DNA of 64,000 nt, taken from positions 310,001-374,000 of the forward strand of contig JAINUW010000625.1 in NCBI GenBank assembly GCA_020205615.1, read 5' to 3'. The notes under the pieces were generated by a model. It saw only the letters and a list, made by a program, of their open reading frames with translations, was not told the DNA's origin and searched no databases. Made by a program: the position numbers and the translations under genes. Shown here piece by piece: positions 45,039-55,330 of the stretch. Each line of letters begins with the position of its first letter. The first letter of the stretch is position 1. This DNA comes from Panax quinquefolius (taxonomy: Eukaryota > Streptophyta > Magnoliopsida > Apiales > Araliaceae).

Positions 45039-46193
45039 TTGTATTCAGATGTTGTAAATAGGGCTCAGTTAGTGGAGCGCGATAACGAGTCAACGCAACC
45101 AAAGGAGAGCAGTCATCGAAGCGGTGACAACAAGCATGGAGGGAATCAACAGGCCAGAAATGGTAACCACTTCGGTGGTAATCAGGGCCAAAATAATAAG
45201 AATGGACATTTCAAGAAGAGGAGATTCAATAATGATGAAAGAATGTCAGCACCAGCACCCGTTGTTAAGGAAGGAGAACGACCACCTATCATATGCTTCA
45301 AATGCGGAGGGGAGGGACACATTAGTCCAAATTGCGCGATGCCGTCCAAAGCATGTTATAATTGTGGAAGAGAAGGTCATTTAGCCCGATTTTGTCATTC
45401 ACCGAAGACAAGTTCAGCTAGGATGGAGGCACTAAAGGCCATCCCAGAAAAGTCAAAGCCGGTAGTGCAAGGGAGAGCGTTTGTTGTGACCTCCCAGAAA
45501 GTAAGGAACCTAAATGAGGTCATCACGGGTAAGCTTATCATAAACTCTAGCGAAGTCTATACTTTATTTGATACCGGTTCTACCCATTCTTTTATTTCTC
45601 CTACTTGCGCTCAACGATTAAATTTGACTCCGGAGAAATTAGACTTTGACTTCTTTGTGGAAACTCAGTTGGGGGAAACCTTTATTGCATCAACTGTTTA
45701 TAAGTCTTGTTTGGTTCAAATTGGTACCCTCACATTACGTGTCGATCTTATTTCATTAAAAATACTTGCATTTGACGTGATTCTAGGGATTGATTGGTTA
45801 ACTACTCATCATGCAAAAATTAATTATTTTCGTAAGGTTGTTAGCTTTCATATTCGTAACAAACCTATTATGCAAATTCAAGCGACCAAACCATTAAAAT
45901 CAATCACGGTCATTTCAAGCCATAAAGCTATTCGTTTATTGAAAAACGGATGTCAAGCTTTCTTAGCTCATGTCACTGATTTAAACAAAAATACGTCAAT
46001 TTTGAACGATATTTCTATTGTTAATAAATTTCCTGACGTATTCCCTGAAGAACATCCTGGCCTACCCCCAGAGCGTGAAATTGAATTTTGTATCGACCTT
46101 AAACTTGGTACAAAACCCATTTCCAAAGCCCCATATCGAATGGCTCTATTGAACTTCGTGGAGTTAAAGACCCAATGCGCAGGAATTTGTTAG
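45039..46193 (+). CDS. gag-pro: D1 Gag C-terminus, CCHC knuckles, protease and start of RT
   Basis: An uninterrupted 384-residue part of the polyprotein; the first Met is internal (LYSDVVNRAQL). Residues 20-70 are an Asn/Gly-rich basic linker. Two CCHC knuckles follow, CFKCGGEGHISPNC (residues 86-99) and CYNCGREGHLARFC (106-119), which bind genomic RNA. Then comes retropepsin with DTGSTHSF at residue 178 and VILGIDWL near 250. From about residue 335, [17 protein letters not shown] begins the reverse transcriptase and ends at KAPYRM before a frameshift. Confidence 0.88.
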   Translation: MYSDVVNRAQLVERDNESTQPKESSHRSGDNKHGGNQQARNGNHFGGNQGQNNKNGHFKKRRFNNDERMSAPAPVVKEGERPPIICFKCGGEGHISPNCAMPSKACYNCGREGHLARFCHSPKTSSARMEALKAIPEKSKPVVQGRAFVVTSQKVRNLNEVITGKLIINSSEVYTLFDTGSTHSFISPTCAQRLNLTPEKLDFDFFVETQLGETFIASTVYKSCLVQIGTLTLRVDLISLKILAFDVILGIDWLTTHHAKINYFRKVVSFHIRNKPIMQIQATKPLKSITVISSHKAIRLLKNGCQAFLAHVTDLNKNTSILNDISIVNKFPDVFPEEHPGLPPEREIEFCIDLKLGTKPISKAPYRMALLNFVELKTQCAGIC

Positions 46194-46848
46194 ACATTGG
46201 CTTTATTCGTCCCTAAAGACGCTCCCTCGGGGTGCTCCTCTGTTCTATTCGTGAAGAAGAAAGATGGGAGTATGCGACTTTGTATTGATTATCGGAGTGA
46301 ATCATGTCACCATCAAAAATAGGTACCCATTGCCACGTATTGATGACCTGTTTAACCAGTTGTAAGGAGCTAAATTCTTTTCAAAGATTGATCTTTGTTC
46401 CGGATATCACCAATTGAAGATTAGAACCGATGACATTCCAAAGACGCTTTCGTAACTCCTCAGACGACATTATGAATTCCTAGTCATGTCCTTTAGATTG
46501 ACTAATGCTCCTGCTGCCTTCATGGATATGATGAACCAAGTATTCAAGGAATATTTGGATCACTTTGTGGTCGTCTTTATTGATGACATCCTTAATTATT
46601 CCAAAAGTCGTGAAGATCATGAGCAACACTTGAAGCTGACACTCCAAAAGTTTCGTGAATACAAGCTTTATGCCAAGTTGAAGAAATGCGAGTTCTGGTT
46701 TGAGGAAGTAGCATTCCTTGTGCACGTAGTATCAAGTCATGGAATATCCGTTGACCCAAGAAAGATTGAAGCTATTCAAAGTCGGAGCAACCTAAATCAA
46801 TGATCAAGTACGTAGCTTTTCGGTTTAGCCGGGTTATTATCGGAGATT
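46194..46848 (+). pseudogene. rt: D1 reverse transcriptase, frameshifted
   Basis: [15 protein letters not shown] (about 46250-46295), [15 protein letters not shown] then TAA at 46363-46365 where relatives have [18 protein letters not shown] (46378-46422), then an open stretch 46486-46803 with [16 protein letters not shown] and the catalytic FIDDILNYS at its residues 31-39, [17 protein letters not shown], and GISVDP. D2 has the same TAA after NQL. Confidence 0.86.
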
Positions 46849-47526
46849 CGTGGAAGGATTTTCTCGAATCGCTACTCCATTAACTCAAATTGACTCGGAA
46901 AGATACAAAGTTCTATTGAGCGAAGAATGTGAGAAGAGTTTTCAAGAACTCAAGAGGAGACTCATTTCAAAGCACTGCTCGACAATACCATCCGCTTGGA
47001 GGGATTTGTCATCTACAGTGATGCTTCGGGCAAAGGGTTGGGATGTGTTCTCATGCAACATGGGAAAGTCATAGTCTATGCCTCAAGACAACTCAAAGAA
47101 TATGAGAGGAATTATCCTACTCATGATCTAGAGTTAGCGTTGTTGTCTTCAAGACTAAAGATTTGGAGGCATTACTTGTATGGGGAGAAAGTGGAGATCT
47201 TTACGGATCATAAAAGCCTCAAATATTTCTTCACTCAAAAGGAACTCAACACGCGACAACGACGTTGGCTTGAACTATTGAAAGATTATGATCATACCAT
47301 CCAATACCATCCCGAAAAGCGAACGTGGTAGCCGACGATCGAGTAGTAAGATCATATGCAAGCACGAGTGCGATATTGTCAACGCAAAGACCCATTTTGT
47401 GTGACTTTCAAAGGATGGACATAGAGTTAAAAACCTGTGGACCCATGTGATGATGGTATATAATATACGAGTAGAACCAACTTTAATTGATAAAGTTAAA
47501 GTCGCTTCAAGCTACGTAATCTTGAA
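46849..47526 (+). pseudogene. rnh: D1 RNase H and linker, frameshifted
   Basis: MEGFSRIATPLTQ (46850), [35 protein letters not shown] (from 47005; first catalytic Asp), [18 protein letters not shown] (47200-47235), [19 protein letters not shown], then broken where relatives read [15 protein letters not shown]. It degrades the RNA strand of the hybrid. Confidence 0.85.
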
Positions 47527-48395
47527 ATGATGCGTATGAGGAAGAAAGTGCAAGAAGGTGCTATGCCGGAAGCAAGAATCGATGAAGAAGGAATACTTCG
47601 AGTCAACTCCAAACTTTGTTTTCCTAACGACCCTGATTTAAAGTATAAAATCATGATGGAGACACACAACACACCGTTTGCAATTCATCTCGGGAGTACC
47701 AAAATGTATCATGATCTTCGATATACATTTTGGTGGAGTAATATAAAGAGAGAGATATCGGAGTTTATCTCAAGGTGTTTAACTTGTCAACGAGTGAAGG
47801 TAGAGCATCAAGTACCAAAAGGTCCATTGCAACCACTTAAAATTCCAGAATGGAAGTGGGAGCACATTACCATGGATTTCGTTACCGGTCTTCCTAAGGT
47901 TTCTCAAGGCATAAATGCGATTTGGGTCATTGTTGATAGATTGACCAAGTCTGCTCATTTCTTACCTATACGAGAAACTTATAAACTTCAACATCTTGCT
48001 CGTATGTATATAAACAAGATTGTAAGACTGCATGGTATGTCGGTATCCATAGTTTCTGATCGAGACCCAAGATTCACTTTACGATTTTGGGTTAGTTTGC
48101 AAAAAGCTATGGGCACAGACTTACGATTTAGCTTTCAAGATATCATCCTCGATTTGGACGGACAATGGAGAGGACTATTCAAACTCTTGAAGATCTATTA
48201 AGACTCGTGGTCCTTGACTTCAAGGGAAGTTGGGACATGTTCTTACCATGGTGGAGTTTTCCTACAACAACAGCTTATCAAGCAAGTATTGGTATGGCTC
48301 CATTTGAGGCGTTATATGGAAGAAAGTGTCGTTCTCCAAAGATACGGGATGAGGTGGGTGAAGCAACGTTGTTGGGACCGAGTTGGTACATATGA
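47527..48395 (+). pseudogene. int: D1 integrase, frameshifted at the catalytic Glu
   Basis: An open stretch 47527-48201: zinc domain [44 protein letters not shown], then [12 protein letters not shown] (Asp), [28 protein letters not shown] (Asp). Near 48150 the frame slips across the [10 protein letters not shown] motif, so the Glu is in another frame; ERTIQTLEDLLRL resumes at 48168, then ASIGMAPFEALYGRKCRSP to 48395. Confidence 0.87.
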
Positions 48396-48935
48396 CTACG
48401 TAAAAGATTCAAACGATCCGACAACGATAAAAACTTCACAAGATCGATAAAAAGAGTTATGCCGATCTTCATCAAAAGGACGAGAATTCGATATTGGAGA
48501 TCATGTGTTGTTACGTGTTGCTCCATGAAAAGGAGTTACTTAGATTTGGAAAGAGAGGAAAGCTCAATCCTCGGCTCATTGCCCCCATTTTAATTCTTGA
48601 GCGAGTGGGAATCGTGGCCTATAGACCGCTTTACCGCTAAGTATGTCTCGTGTTCATAATGTTTTTAACATATCTATGTTACGTAAATATGTGAAAGACC
48701 CAAACCACATTATTGAGTTAGAACCAGATGAGATAGAGGAAGATTTAACGTATGAAGAGTTACCTTTTAAAATCTTGGATAAGAAGGATCATGTTCTACG
48801 CTCCAAGGTTATACCTCAAGTCAAAGTTTTGTGAAGAAACCATGATGTGGAGGAAATGACTTGGGAGTTAGAATCTGAGATGAAGTCAAGGTATCTTCAT
48901 CTCTTCGACATACCAGGTATGTACCCTAATTTTGA
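48396..48935 (+). pseudogene. int: D1 integrase C-terminus and chromodomain
   Basis: The barrel ([11 protein letters not shown] near 48495) is broken in frame. From 48643 [22 protein letters not shown], then DLTYEELPFKILDKKDHVLRSKVIPQVKVL to 48834. After a stop the chromodomain continues as RNHDVEEMTWELE to RYLHLF near 48907. Aromatic residues expected to cage a methyl-lysine are partly present (W of VLWRN appears as a stop). Confidence 0.83.
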
Positions 48936-48949
48936 GGAAGAAATTTCAT

Positions 48950-48962
48950 AAGAAGGGGAGGT
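48950..48962 (+). other. Polypurine tract of D1
   Basis: AAGAAGGGGAGGT directly before the 3' LTR. Confidence 0.9.
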
Positions 48963-51702
48963 TGTAAGACCCCAACTTTTATGAATAAAGAATAATTTTT
49001 TCGAATTATATTTTTATATATCATGGTATTGATTTGATATAATGTTTTAGTTGGGGTAATATTTATAAATTTTGCAAAGTACGCAAGTTGTTATATAATA
49101 TTCGATTGGTCGGGGAATATTCATTTTAACAGGAATATTTGTACAACGACACAATCATGGTGGACCCCACAATGTAATTATTATTTGATTGAGAAAACGA
49201 CAAAAATACTTTTTATAAAAATAACTGGCGCGGAGGTGTTACCGTTAAAACTATTGAACTACCTAAGTAGTAAAAGTACAATAATACATGAAGTTGCAGA
49301 AGCACACACACGTAGTCGCACAAGAAGATACCAGATTGATTATTAATGCTTACGTGAGAAGTCACTCACCTATACTCAATTATTGCTACAAAGAATTCAC
49401 GCATCATATTTCTCATATTATTGATTCAATTATTGTTACAAAGATCATCTCGCATTATATGATATATTATTAAATCAATAATTGAGACGGCAAAGTTATT
49501 CATATTATTATTCGCAATATCGACAATGTCTAGAAGTTTCATCAAGGAGAGGTTTGGTTACCTAATTGGCCGCCAATAAGGAGAAATCCTTATCGGAAAG
49601 CCCCCTCTTTCTTGGGAACGACCTGGTTGTTAAATATTGTGAATTATAATATTAATGATGAATAAGTTCGTGTTGATTAAAGATGAATTTTATAGTTCCA
49701 TTATGTTGGACTTATTTGTGTTAGTATAATTGATGTCTGGAGGATATATTGTTCAAGTGGGTATTCGGAACACTTTTCGTGTCAGAGTACTATTCACGAG
49801 TTACTATTCATGAGTTACTATTCACGAGTTACTATTCACGAGTTATTATTCACGAGTTACTATTCATGAGTTACTATTCACGAGTTACTATTCACGGGGT
49901 ACTATTCACCCGTAAGATATATTTATTTTAGGTCCAAATCATTTTTGGGTACAATATTATTCCATGAGGAGATGTGCTAATTTTTCAGACCGTTGGTTGA
50001 AGATATAATAGTAAATCAATATGGACCGCTGGTGGAAGTTATAATAGTAAATCAATATGGATCGTTGGTTTATAGTTTTAATAGTAAATCAGTATGGACC
50101 GTTGTTTTTAGTTTTAATAGTAAACCGATCTGGATCATCCGTTTAAAGTAAATCAATCTGGATCGTTCATAAGTTAGTTACTATGCAGTCCATTCTTCTA
50201 TAAATAGAAGCTCATTCCTTCATTATTTCTTACTTAATTCAATTGAAACTCTAGAGAGAGAATTATAAGAGAACTTATAGAAAAGTATTCGCTACTTCCC
50301 TACTCTTATATTCAGTTTCTTTACTGTAGTAAGGGATGTTATTTGTTGTACTCATGAAGAGAACTTCGTTATTCCATTATTTATTATTCTCATTGAATAA
50401 TATGATACGCTGCTACCCTATACATGGTGACATTCTTCTAATATTCCGTTCTTTATTATTTTGTCGAATATCCCCGTCTCATGCATGCGCTTACGGTTCC
50501 ATTATGGACCTAATTCCATATTTATTATTTTATTTTCGAATATCCCTGCATGCGGCGTTACGCCGGACTGGTTTCATTATTTATTATTCTGGTGGAATAA
50601 TCTCGCGCGTATTGATCTATCGCATGCATGGTGATTTCTTTTGTTATTCTATTCTTTATTATACCATTTTTGGTTAAAACTTAAAACTTCTATACCCCTA
50701 AAATTAGTGGAATATCTTTGATATTTGCACTTCATCCAAGAGATCTTTTCATGGAAATATTCTTCTCGAGCATTCTTGAATTTTACTCTACAAAGCAAAA
50801 GATCATGTTAACAATTTGACGTTATCGGCCCTAGATAAATTAATTCTTGAACTTGTTTTATTGAATTCTTATATCATTGTCATCATCCTCATGTTTATAT
50901 TTTGTTGAAAGTCATCGTGACTCAAAAGTGCATAGATGGACTTGGTATGATTATGACCAGGGATTATTCGGTGTAATCATGACCGTAATATTACAAATGA
51001 TGTGATAAAAGTCCTTATTCGCCCGTAGTGCATTGATGGACAGTTGCTGGCATGATCATGACCATTAATGAATACACGAATGTCCTTGGCCAGTAGTGTA
51101 TGGATAATTTGTGATCGTGATACTAAAGAATATCCTTGGCCGTAGTGCAAGGGTGATTCGATTATGTGGATAATTTATTAAGCTGAGTCCCAGCGATAAA
51201 AGTGATGAAAAACCTTTTAAATCATAGATGATATTAGATTTTATTCCCTACTTGACTCTTCTAATGGATTGGTTGTTCCGCTGCAGTTAAACTTGATGGT
51301 TATTATATTTTAACAGTTTAACACTGTTGAAGGCTAACGATAAATTATTCTACATTATCTTAGTCGTAATATTTCTTACTGGGATAGTTGAGCTCACCCT
51401 TTCTTTCACTGTTCTCTTTAGGAAATGAGAACGTAGCTAGGACTAGTCGGGGAACAGAGTGATGGTCCTAGATGGTGCATTAGTAGTCCTCACTATTCTG
51501 TGAAATAGTGTGATCATAATTGTAATGAGGACTCCTTTTGAGTTTGTATAATCTATAGTAGACAATATTTGTATTCAAACTCACAATTTATGTTTTGTCG
51601 TATTGTACACGACAGTTGTATTATTAAGTTGTATTTAAATTCTGTACCATGTATCTGGTGACTCAAGATGGGTGATGTATACCTAATTTTGGGGGCGTCA
51701 CA
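48963..51702 (+). repeat. D1 3' LTR
   Basis: 2.74 kb. GAATATTC sites near 49116; U3 core about 49525-49625; full 14-bp array 49785-49911; TAAATCAATATGGACCG repeats about 50010-50165; TATA box 50198-50207; hairpin units about 50910-51190, for example ATCCTTGGCCGTAGTGCAAG. Ends GGGGGCGTCACA. Confidence 0.9.
49785..49911 (+). repeat. 14-bp tandem array, D1 3' LTR (about nine units)
   Basis: Nine units of GTTACTATTCACGA or close variants. The matching array in the 5' LTR (42224-42305) has only five to six damaged units, although both LTRs were identical at insertion. Confidence 0.88.
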
Positions 51703-51707
51703 ATCTT

Positions 51708-52655
51708 TTCATGGAAATATTCTTCTAAGCATTCTTGAATTTTACTCTACAAAGCAGTATCATGTTGACAATTTGGACGTTATTGGTTCTTAGACAAATT
51801 AATTCTTGAACTTGTTTTATTGAATTCTTATATCATTGTCATCATCCTCATATTTATATTTTTGAAAGTCATCCGTGGCTTCAGAGTGCATAGATGGACT
51901 TGGTATGATTATGACTGTGGATTATTGATTGTAATCACTTACCGTAATGTTACAAATGATGTGGTAAAAGTCCTCATTGGCCCGTGGTGCATTGATGGAC
52001 AATTGTTGGCATGATCATGACCATTAATGAATACACAAATATTCGCCCGTAGTGCATGGATAATTGTGGTCGTTATACTAAAGAATATCCTTGGTCAGTA
52101 AAAGGGGGTGATTCGATGATGTGGATTATTTATTGTCGAGTCCCAAATGATAAAAGTGATGAAAACCTTTTAAATCAAAAAATATAGTAGATTTTATTTT
52201 CTACTTGACTCTTTTAATGAATTGCTTGTTCATTACCGCAGTTAAACTTGATGTTTGTTATATTGTATCGGTTTTAACATTGTTGAAGGCTAACGATAAT
52301 TTATTACGCATTATCTTAGTCATAATATTTCATTGGGCTAGTTGAGCTCACCCTTTCTTTTACCGTTCTCTTGTGAAATGAGAATATATTTGGAACGAAG
52401 TCTGGGAGCGGAGTGATGGTCCTAGATGGTGTATTAGTAGTCCTCACTATTCTGTGAAATAGTGTGATAATAATTATAATGAGGACTCCTTTTGAGTTTG
52501 TATACTCTCTAGTAGATAATATTTTTATTCAAACTTACAGTTTATGTTTTGTCGTATTGTACACGACAATTGTATTATTAAGTTGTATTTGAATTCTGTA
52601 CCATGTATCTGGCGACTCAAGATGGATGATGTATACCTATTTTGGGGGCGTCACA
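51708..52655 (+). repeat. D2 5' LTR, second piece
   Basis: Continues the LTR from TTCATGGAAATATTC to GGGGGCGTCACA at 52655. Hairpin-type units (GTCCTCATTGGCCCGTGGTGC, AATATTCGCCCGTAGTGCATGG) at about 51870-52110. Confidence 0.87.
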
Positions 52656-52656
52656 G

Positions 52657-52669
52657 TTGATATCAAAGC
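52657..52669 (+). other. Primer binding site of D2
   Basis: TTGATATCAAAGC, one transition away from the D1 site. Confidence 0.8.
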
Positions 52670-52817
52670 TTAGGGATATGATCCCTGGCTAAGATGTGAG
52701 ACTAGAACTAGGAGGGGAGAGACGGGGAATTCCTTCGCTAGTATGACCTACTTAAATTTATTTTGTATTTAAATTGTTTGGTCAGAGTTTAGAGATAATA
52801 TGTTACATGTCAACTAA

Positions 52818-52834
52818 CCCTTTTTTTGTGGCAG
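52818..52834 (+). other. Putative 3' splice site before D2 gag
   Basis: Pyrimidine run CCCTTTTTTTGTGGCAG ends 9 bases before the gag ATG at 52844. Elements F and E keep the same arrangement. Confidence 0.5.
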
Positions 52835-52843
52835 TATCTGAGA

Positions 52844-54487
52844 ATGACATCCGAGAATGTTGAGAATAACAATGGAGCACAAGAGACCGTTGAGTCTCCA
52901 CATATCAATAATCAGGATAATGTGCATCAGGAAGGCGACAATCCTCATGCAAACAATAACACAGACCAAATGATGAATGATGGATTGTTTAGAGGCTTTA
53001 TGCAATTTATGCAACATCATGCGAGAGCGGCTCCTGTCCGAAATGTAGGTGGAAACACTAGAAACTCTCGGACGGTCACCGCTAAACAGTTCAAGGAGCT
53101 GGGACCACCAGAGTTTATTGGAGAGCCAAAACCACTTAAGGCGGAAGCATGGATAAAGCAGATCACCAAGATATTTGATGTCATGGGATGCTCCGAGGGG
53201 CAAAAGGTTCCCTTCCCCACCTTCATGTTGCGTGAAGAGGCAGATTACTAGTGGGAATCTGTAAAACGTACCCAGCCTGACGCACTCAAAATGTGTTGGG
53301 AGAAGTTCCAAGAGCTATTCAACAACAAGTACTTTCGCAAGAGTATTCGTCACATGAATGAGGTGGAGTTTATCAAGTTGGAACAAAACAATATGACCGT
53401 GTCGCAATACGAGGCTAAATTTGCAGAGTTATCCCGGTTTGCATCCCATTTGGTCGATAATGAGGAGCGAATAACGAGAATGTTTTTAAGAGGTTTGAAA
53501 CTGGAGATACGTCAATATCTTATTTCTCATAAACTGTGTTTGTACTCAGATGTTGTAAATAGGGCTCAGTTATTGGAGCGCGATAACGAGTCAACGCAAC
53601 TAAGAGAAAGCAGCCGACAACATGAAAATACCAGTGGTATCAGTCATCGAAACGGTGACAACAAACGTGGAGGGAATCAACATGCCATAAATGGTAACCA
53701 CTATGGTGGTAATCATGGCCAAGACAGTAAAAATTGACATTTCAAGAAAAGGAGATTCAACAATGATGAAAAGACGTCAGCACCAGAAACCGTGGTTAAG
53801 GAAGGAGAACGACCACCTATCATATGCTTCAAATGCGGAGGGGAGGGACATATCAGTCCAAACTGCGCGATGCCTTCCAAAGCGTGTTATAATTGTGGAA
53901 GAGAAGGTCACCTAGCTCAATTTTGTCGTTTACCGAAGGCAAGTTCAGCTAGGATGGAGGCACCAAAGGCCATCCCAGAAAAGTCAAAGCCGGTGGTGCA
54001 AGGGAGAGCATTTGTCATGACCTCCCAGAAAGAAAGGAACCCAAATGAGGTCATCACGGGTAAGCTTATCATAAACTCTAGCGAAGTCTATACCTTATTT
54101 GATACCGGTTCTACCCATTCTTTTATTTCTCCTACTTGCGCTCAACGATTAAATTTGACTCCGGAGAAATTAAACTTTGACTTATCTGTAGAAACTCCGT
54201 TGGGAGAAACCTTCATTACATCCACTGTTTATAAGTCTTGTTTGGTTCAAATCGGTACCCTCACATTACCTGTCGATCTTATTTCATTAAAAATCCTTGC
54301 ATTTGACGTAATTCTAGGGATTGATTGGTTAACTACTCATCATGCAAAAATTGATTGTTTTCGTAAGGTTGTTAGCTTTCATATTCTTAACCAATCTGTT
54401 ATGCGAATTCAAGCCACCAAACCATTAAAATCAATCACTGTCATCTCAAGCCATAAAGCTATTCATTTATTGAAAAACGGATGTTAA
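52844..54487 (+). pseudogene. gag-pro: D2 gag and protease, one frame with three stops
   Basis: ATG 52844 (MTSENVENNNGAQ). The frame holds for 548 codons with stops at 53249 (TAG for TGG), 53735 (TGA) and 54485 (TAA for CAA). Order: MMNDGLFRGFMQFMQHH, KQFKELGPPEFIG, KQITKIFDVMGCSE, FNNKYF, SQYEAKFAELSRFASHLVD, IRQYLISHKLCLYSDVVN; knuckles CFKCGGEGHISPNC and CYNCGREGHLAQFC near 53828-53930; protease DTGSTHSF near 54101, VILGIDWL near 54310. Start chosen by alignment with F and the leader. One or two of the stops are G-to-A or C-to-T type. Confidence 0.9.
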
Positions 54488-55330
54488 ACTTTCTTAGTTC
54501 ATGTCACGGATCTAAACAAAAATACGCCAGTTTTGAATGATATTTCTATTGTTAATGAATTTCCGACGTATTCTCAAGAACTTCCCGCCTACCCCAGAGC
54601 GTGAAATTGAATTTTGTATCGACCTTGAACACGGTACAAAACCTATTTCCAAAGCCCCATATCGAATGGCTCCTATTGAACTTCAGGAGTTAAAGACCCA
54701 ACTACAGGAATTGTTAGACATCGGTTTCATTCGTCCTAGTACTTCTCCTGTTCTATTCGTGAAAATGAAAGATGGGAGTATGCGATTTTGTATTAATTAT
54801 CGGGAGTTGAATGATGTCACCATCAAAAATAGGTATCCATTGCCACGTATTGATGACCTGTTTAACCAGTTGTAAGGAGCCAAATTCTTTTCAAAGATTG
54901 ATCTTCGTTCCGGATATCACCAATTGAAGATTAGAACCGATGACATTCCAAAGACGGCTTTCGTAACTCTAAGACGGGCATTATAAATTCCTAGTCATGT
55001 CCTTTGGATTGACTAATGCTCCTGCTGCCTTCATGGATATGATGAACCGAGTATTCAAGGAATATTTGGATCACTTTGTGGTCGTCTTTATTGATGACAT
55101 CCTTAATTATTCCAAAAGTCGTGAAGATCATGAGCAACACTTGAAGCTGACACTCCAAAAGTTTCGTGAATACAAGCTTTATGCCAAGTTGAAGAAATGC
55201 GAGTTCTGGTTTGAGGAAGTAGCATTCCTTGTGCACGTAGTATCAAGTCATGGAATATCTGTTGACCCGGCAAAGATTGAAGCTATTCAAAGCTGGGAGC
55301 AACCTAAATCGATGATTGAAACGTAGCTTT
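54488..55330 (+). pseudogene. rt: D2 reverse transcriptase, frameshifted
   Basis: [18 protein letters not shown] from about 54597, [28 protein letters not shown] with the WGAP residues missing, [35 protein letters not shown] then TAA (54873). [15 protein letters not shown] follows, then 54997-55326 open: [17 protein letters not shown], catalytic [41 protein letters not shown]. Confidence 0.88.

Larger units (their letters stand above)
41430..51702 (+). mobile_element. D1: complete Ty3/gypsy chromovirus with all domains
   Basis: 10.27 kb: LTR 41430-44153, primer site, gag, knuckles, protease, reverse transcriptase, RNase H, integrase, chromodomain, polypurine tract, LTR 48963-51702, exact TSD ATCTT. 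It is the only element here with every domain between two full LTRs. Frameshifts break the polyprotein, but many lie at CG or CHG sites and could be consensus errors, so D1 may be intact in the real genome. Confidence 0.93.

Noticed and set aside
49785..49911. CRISPR-like regular repeats
   Set aside because: Units abut without unique spacers, lie inside a plant LTR and recur in other LTRs; there are no cas genes.
50336..50677. 113-residue plus-strand ORF
   Set aside because: It lies in the transcribed part of the D1 3' LTR, is not kept in the 5' LTR and has no known motif.
52814..53311. 165-residue ORF on the minus strand
   Set aside because: It is antisense to the well-supported D2 gag and has no recognisable domain.
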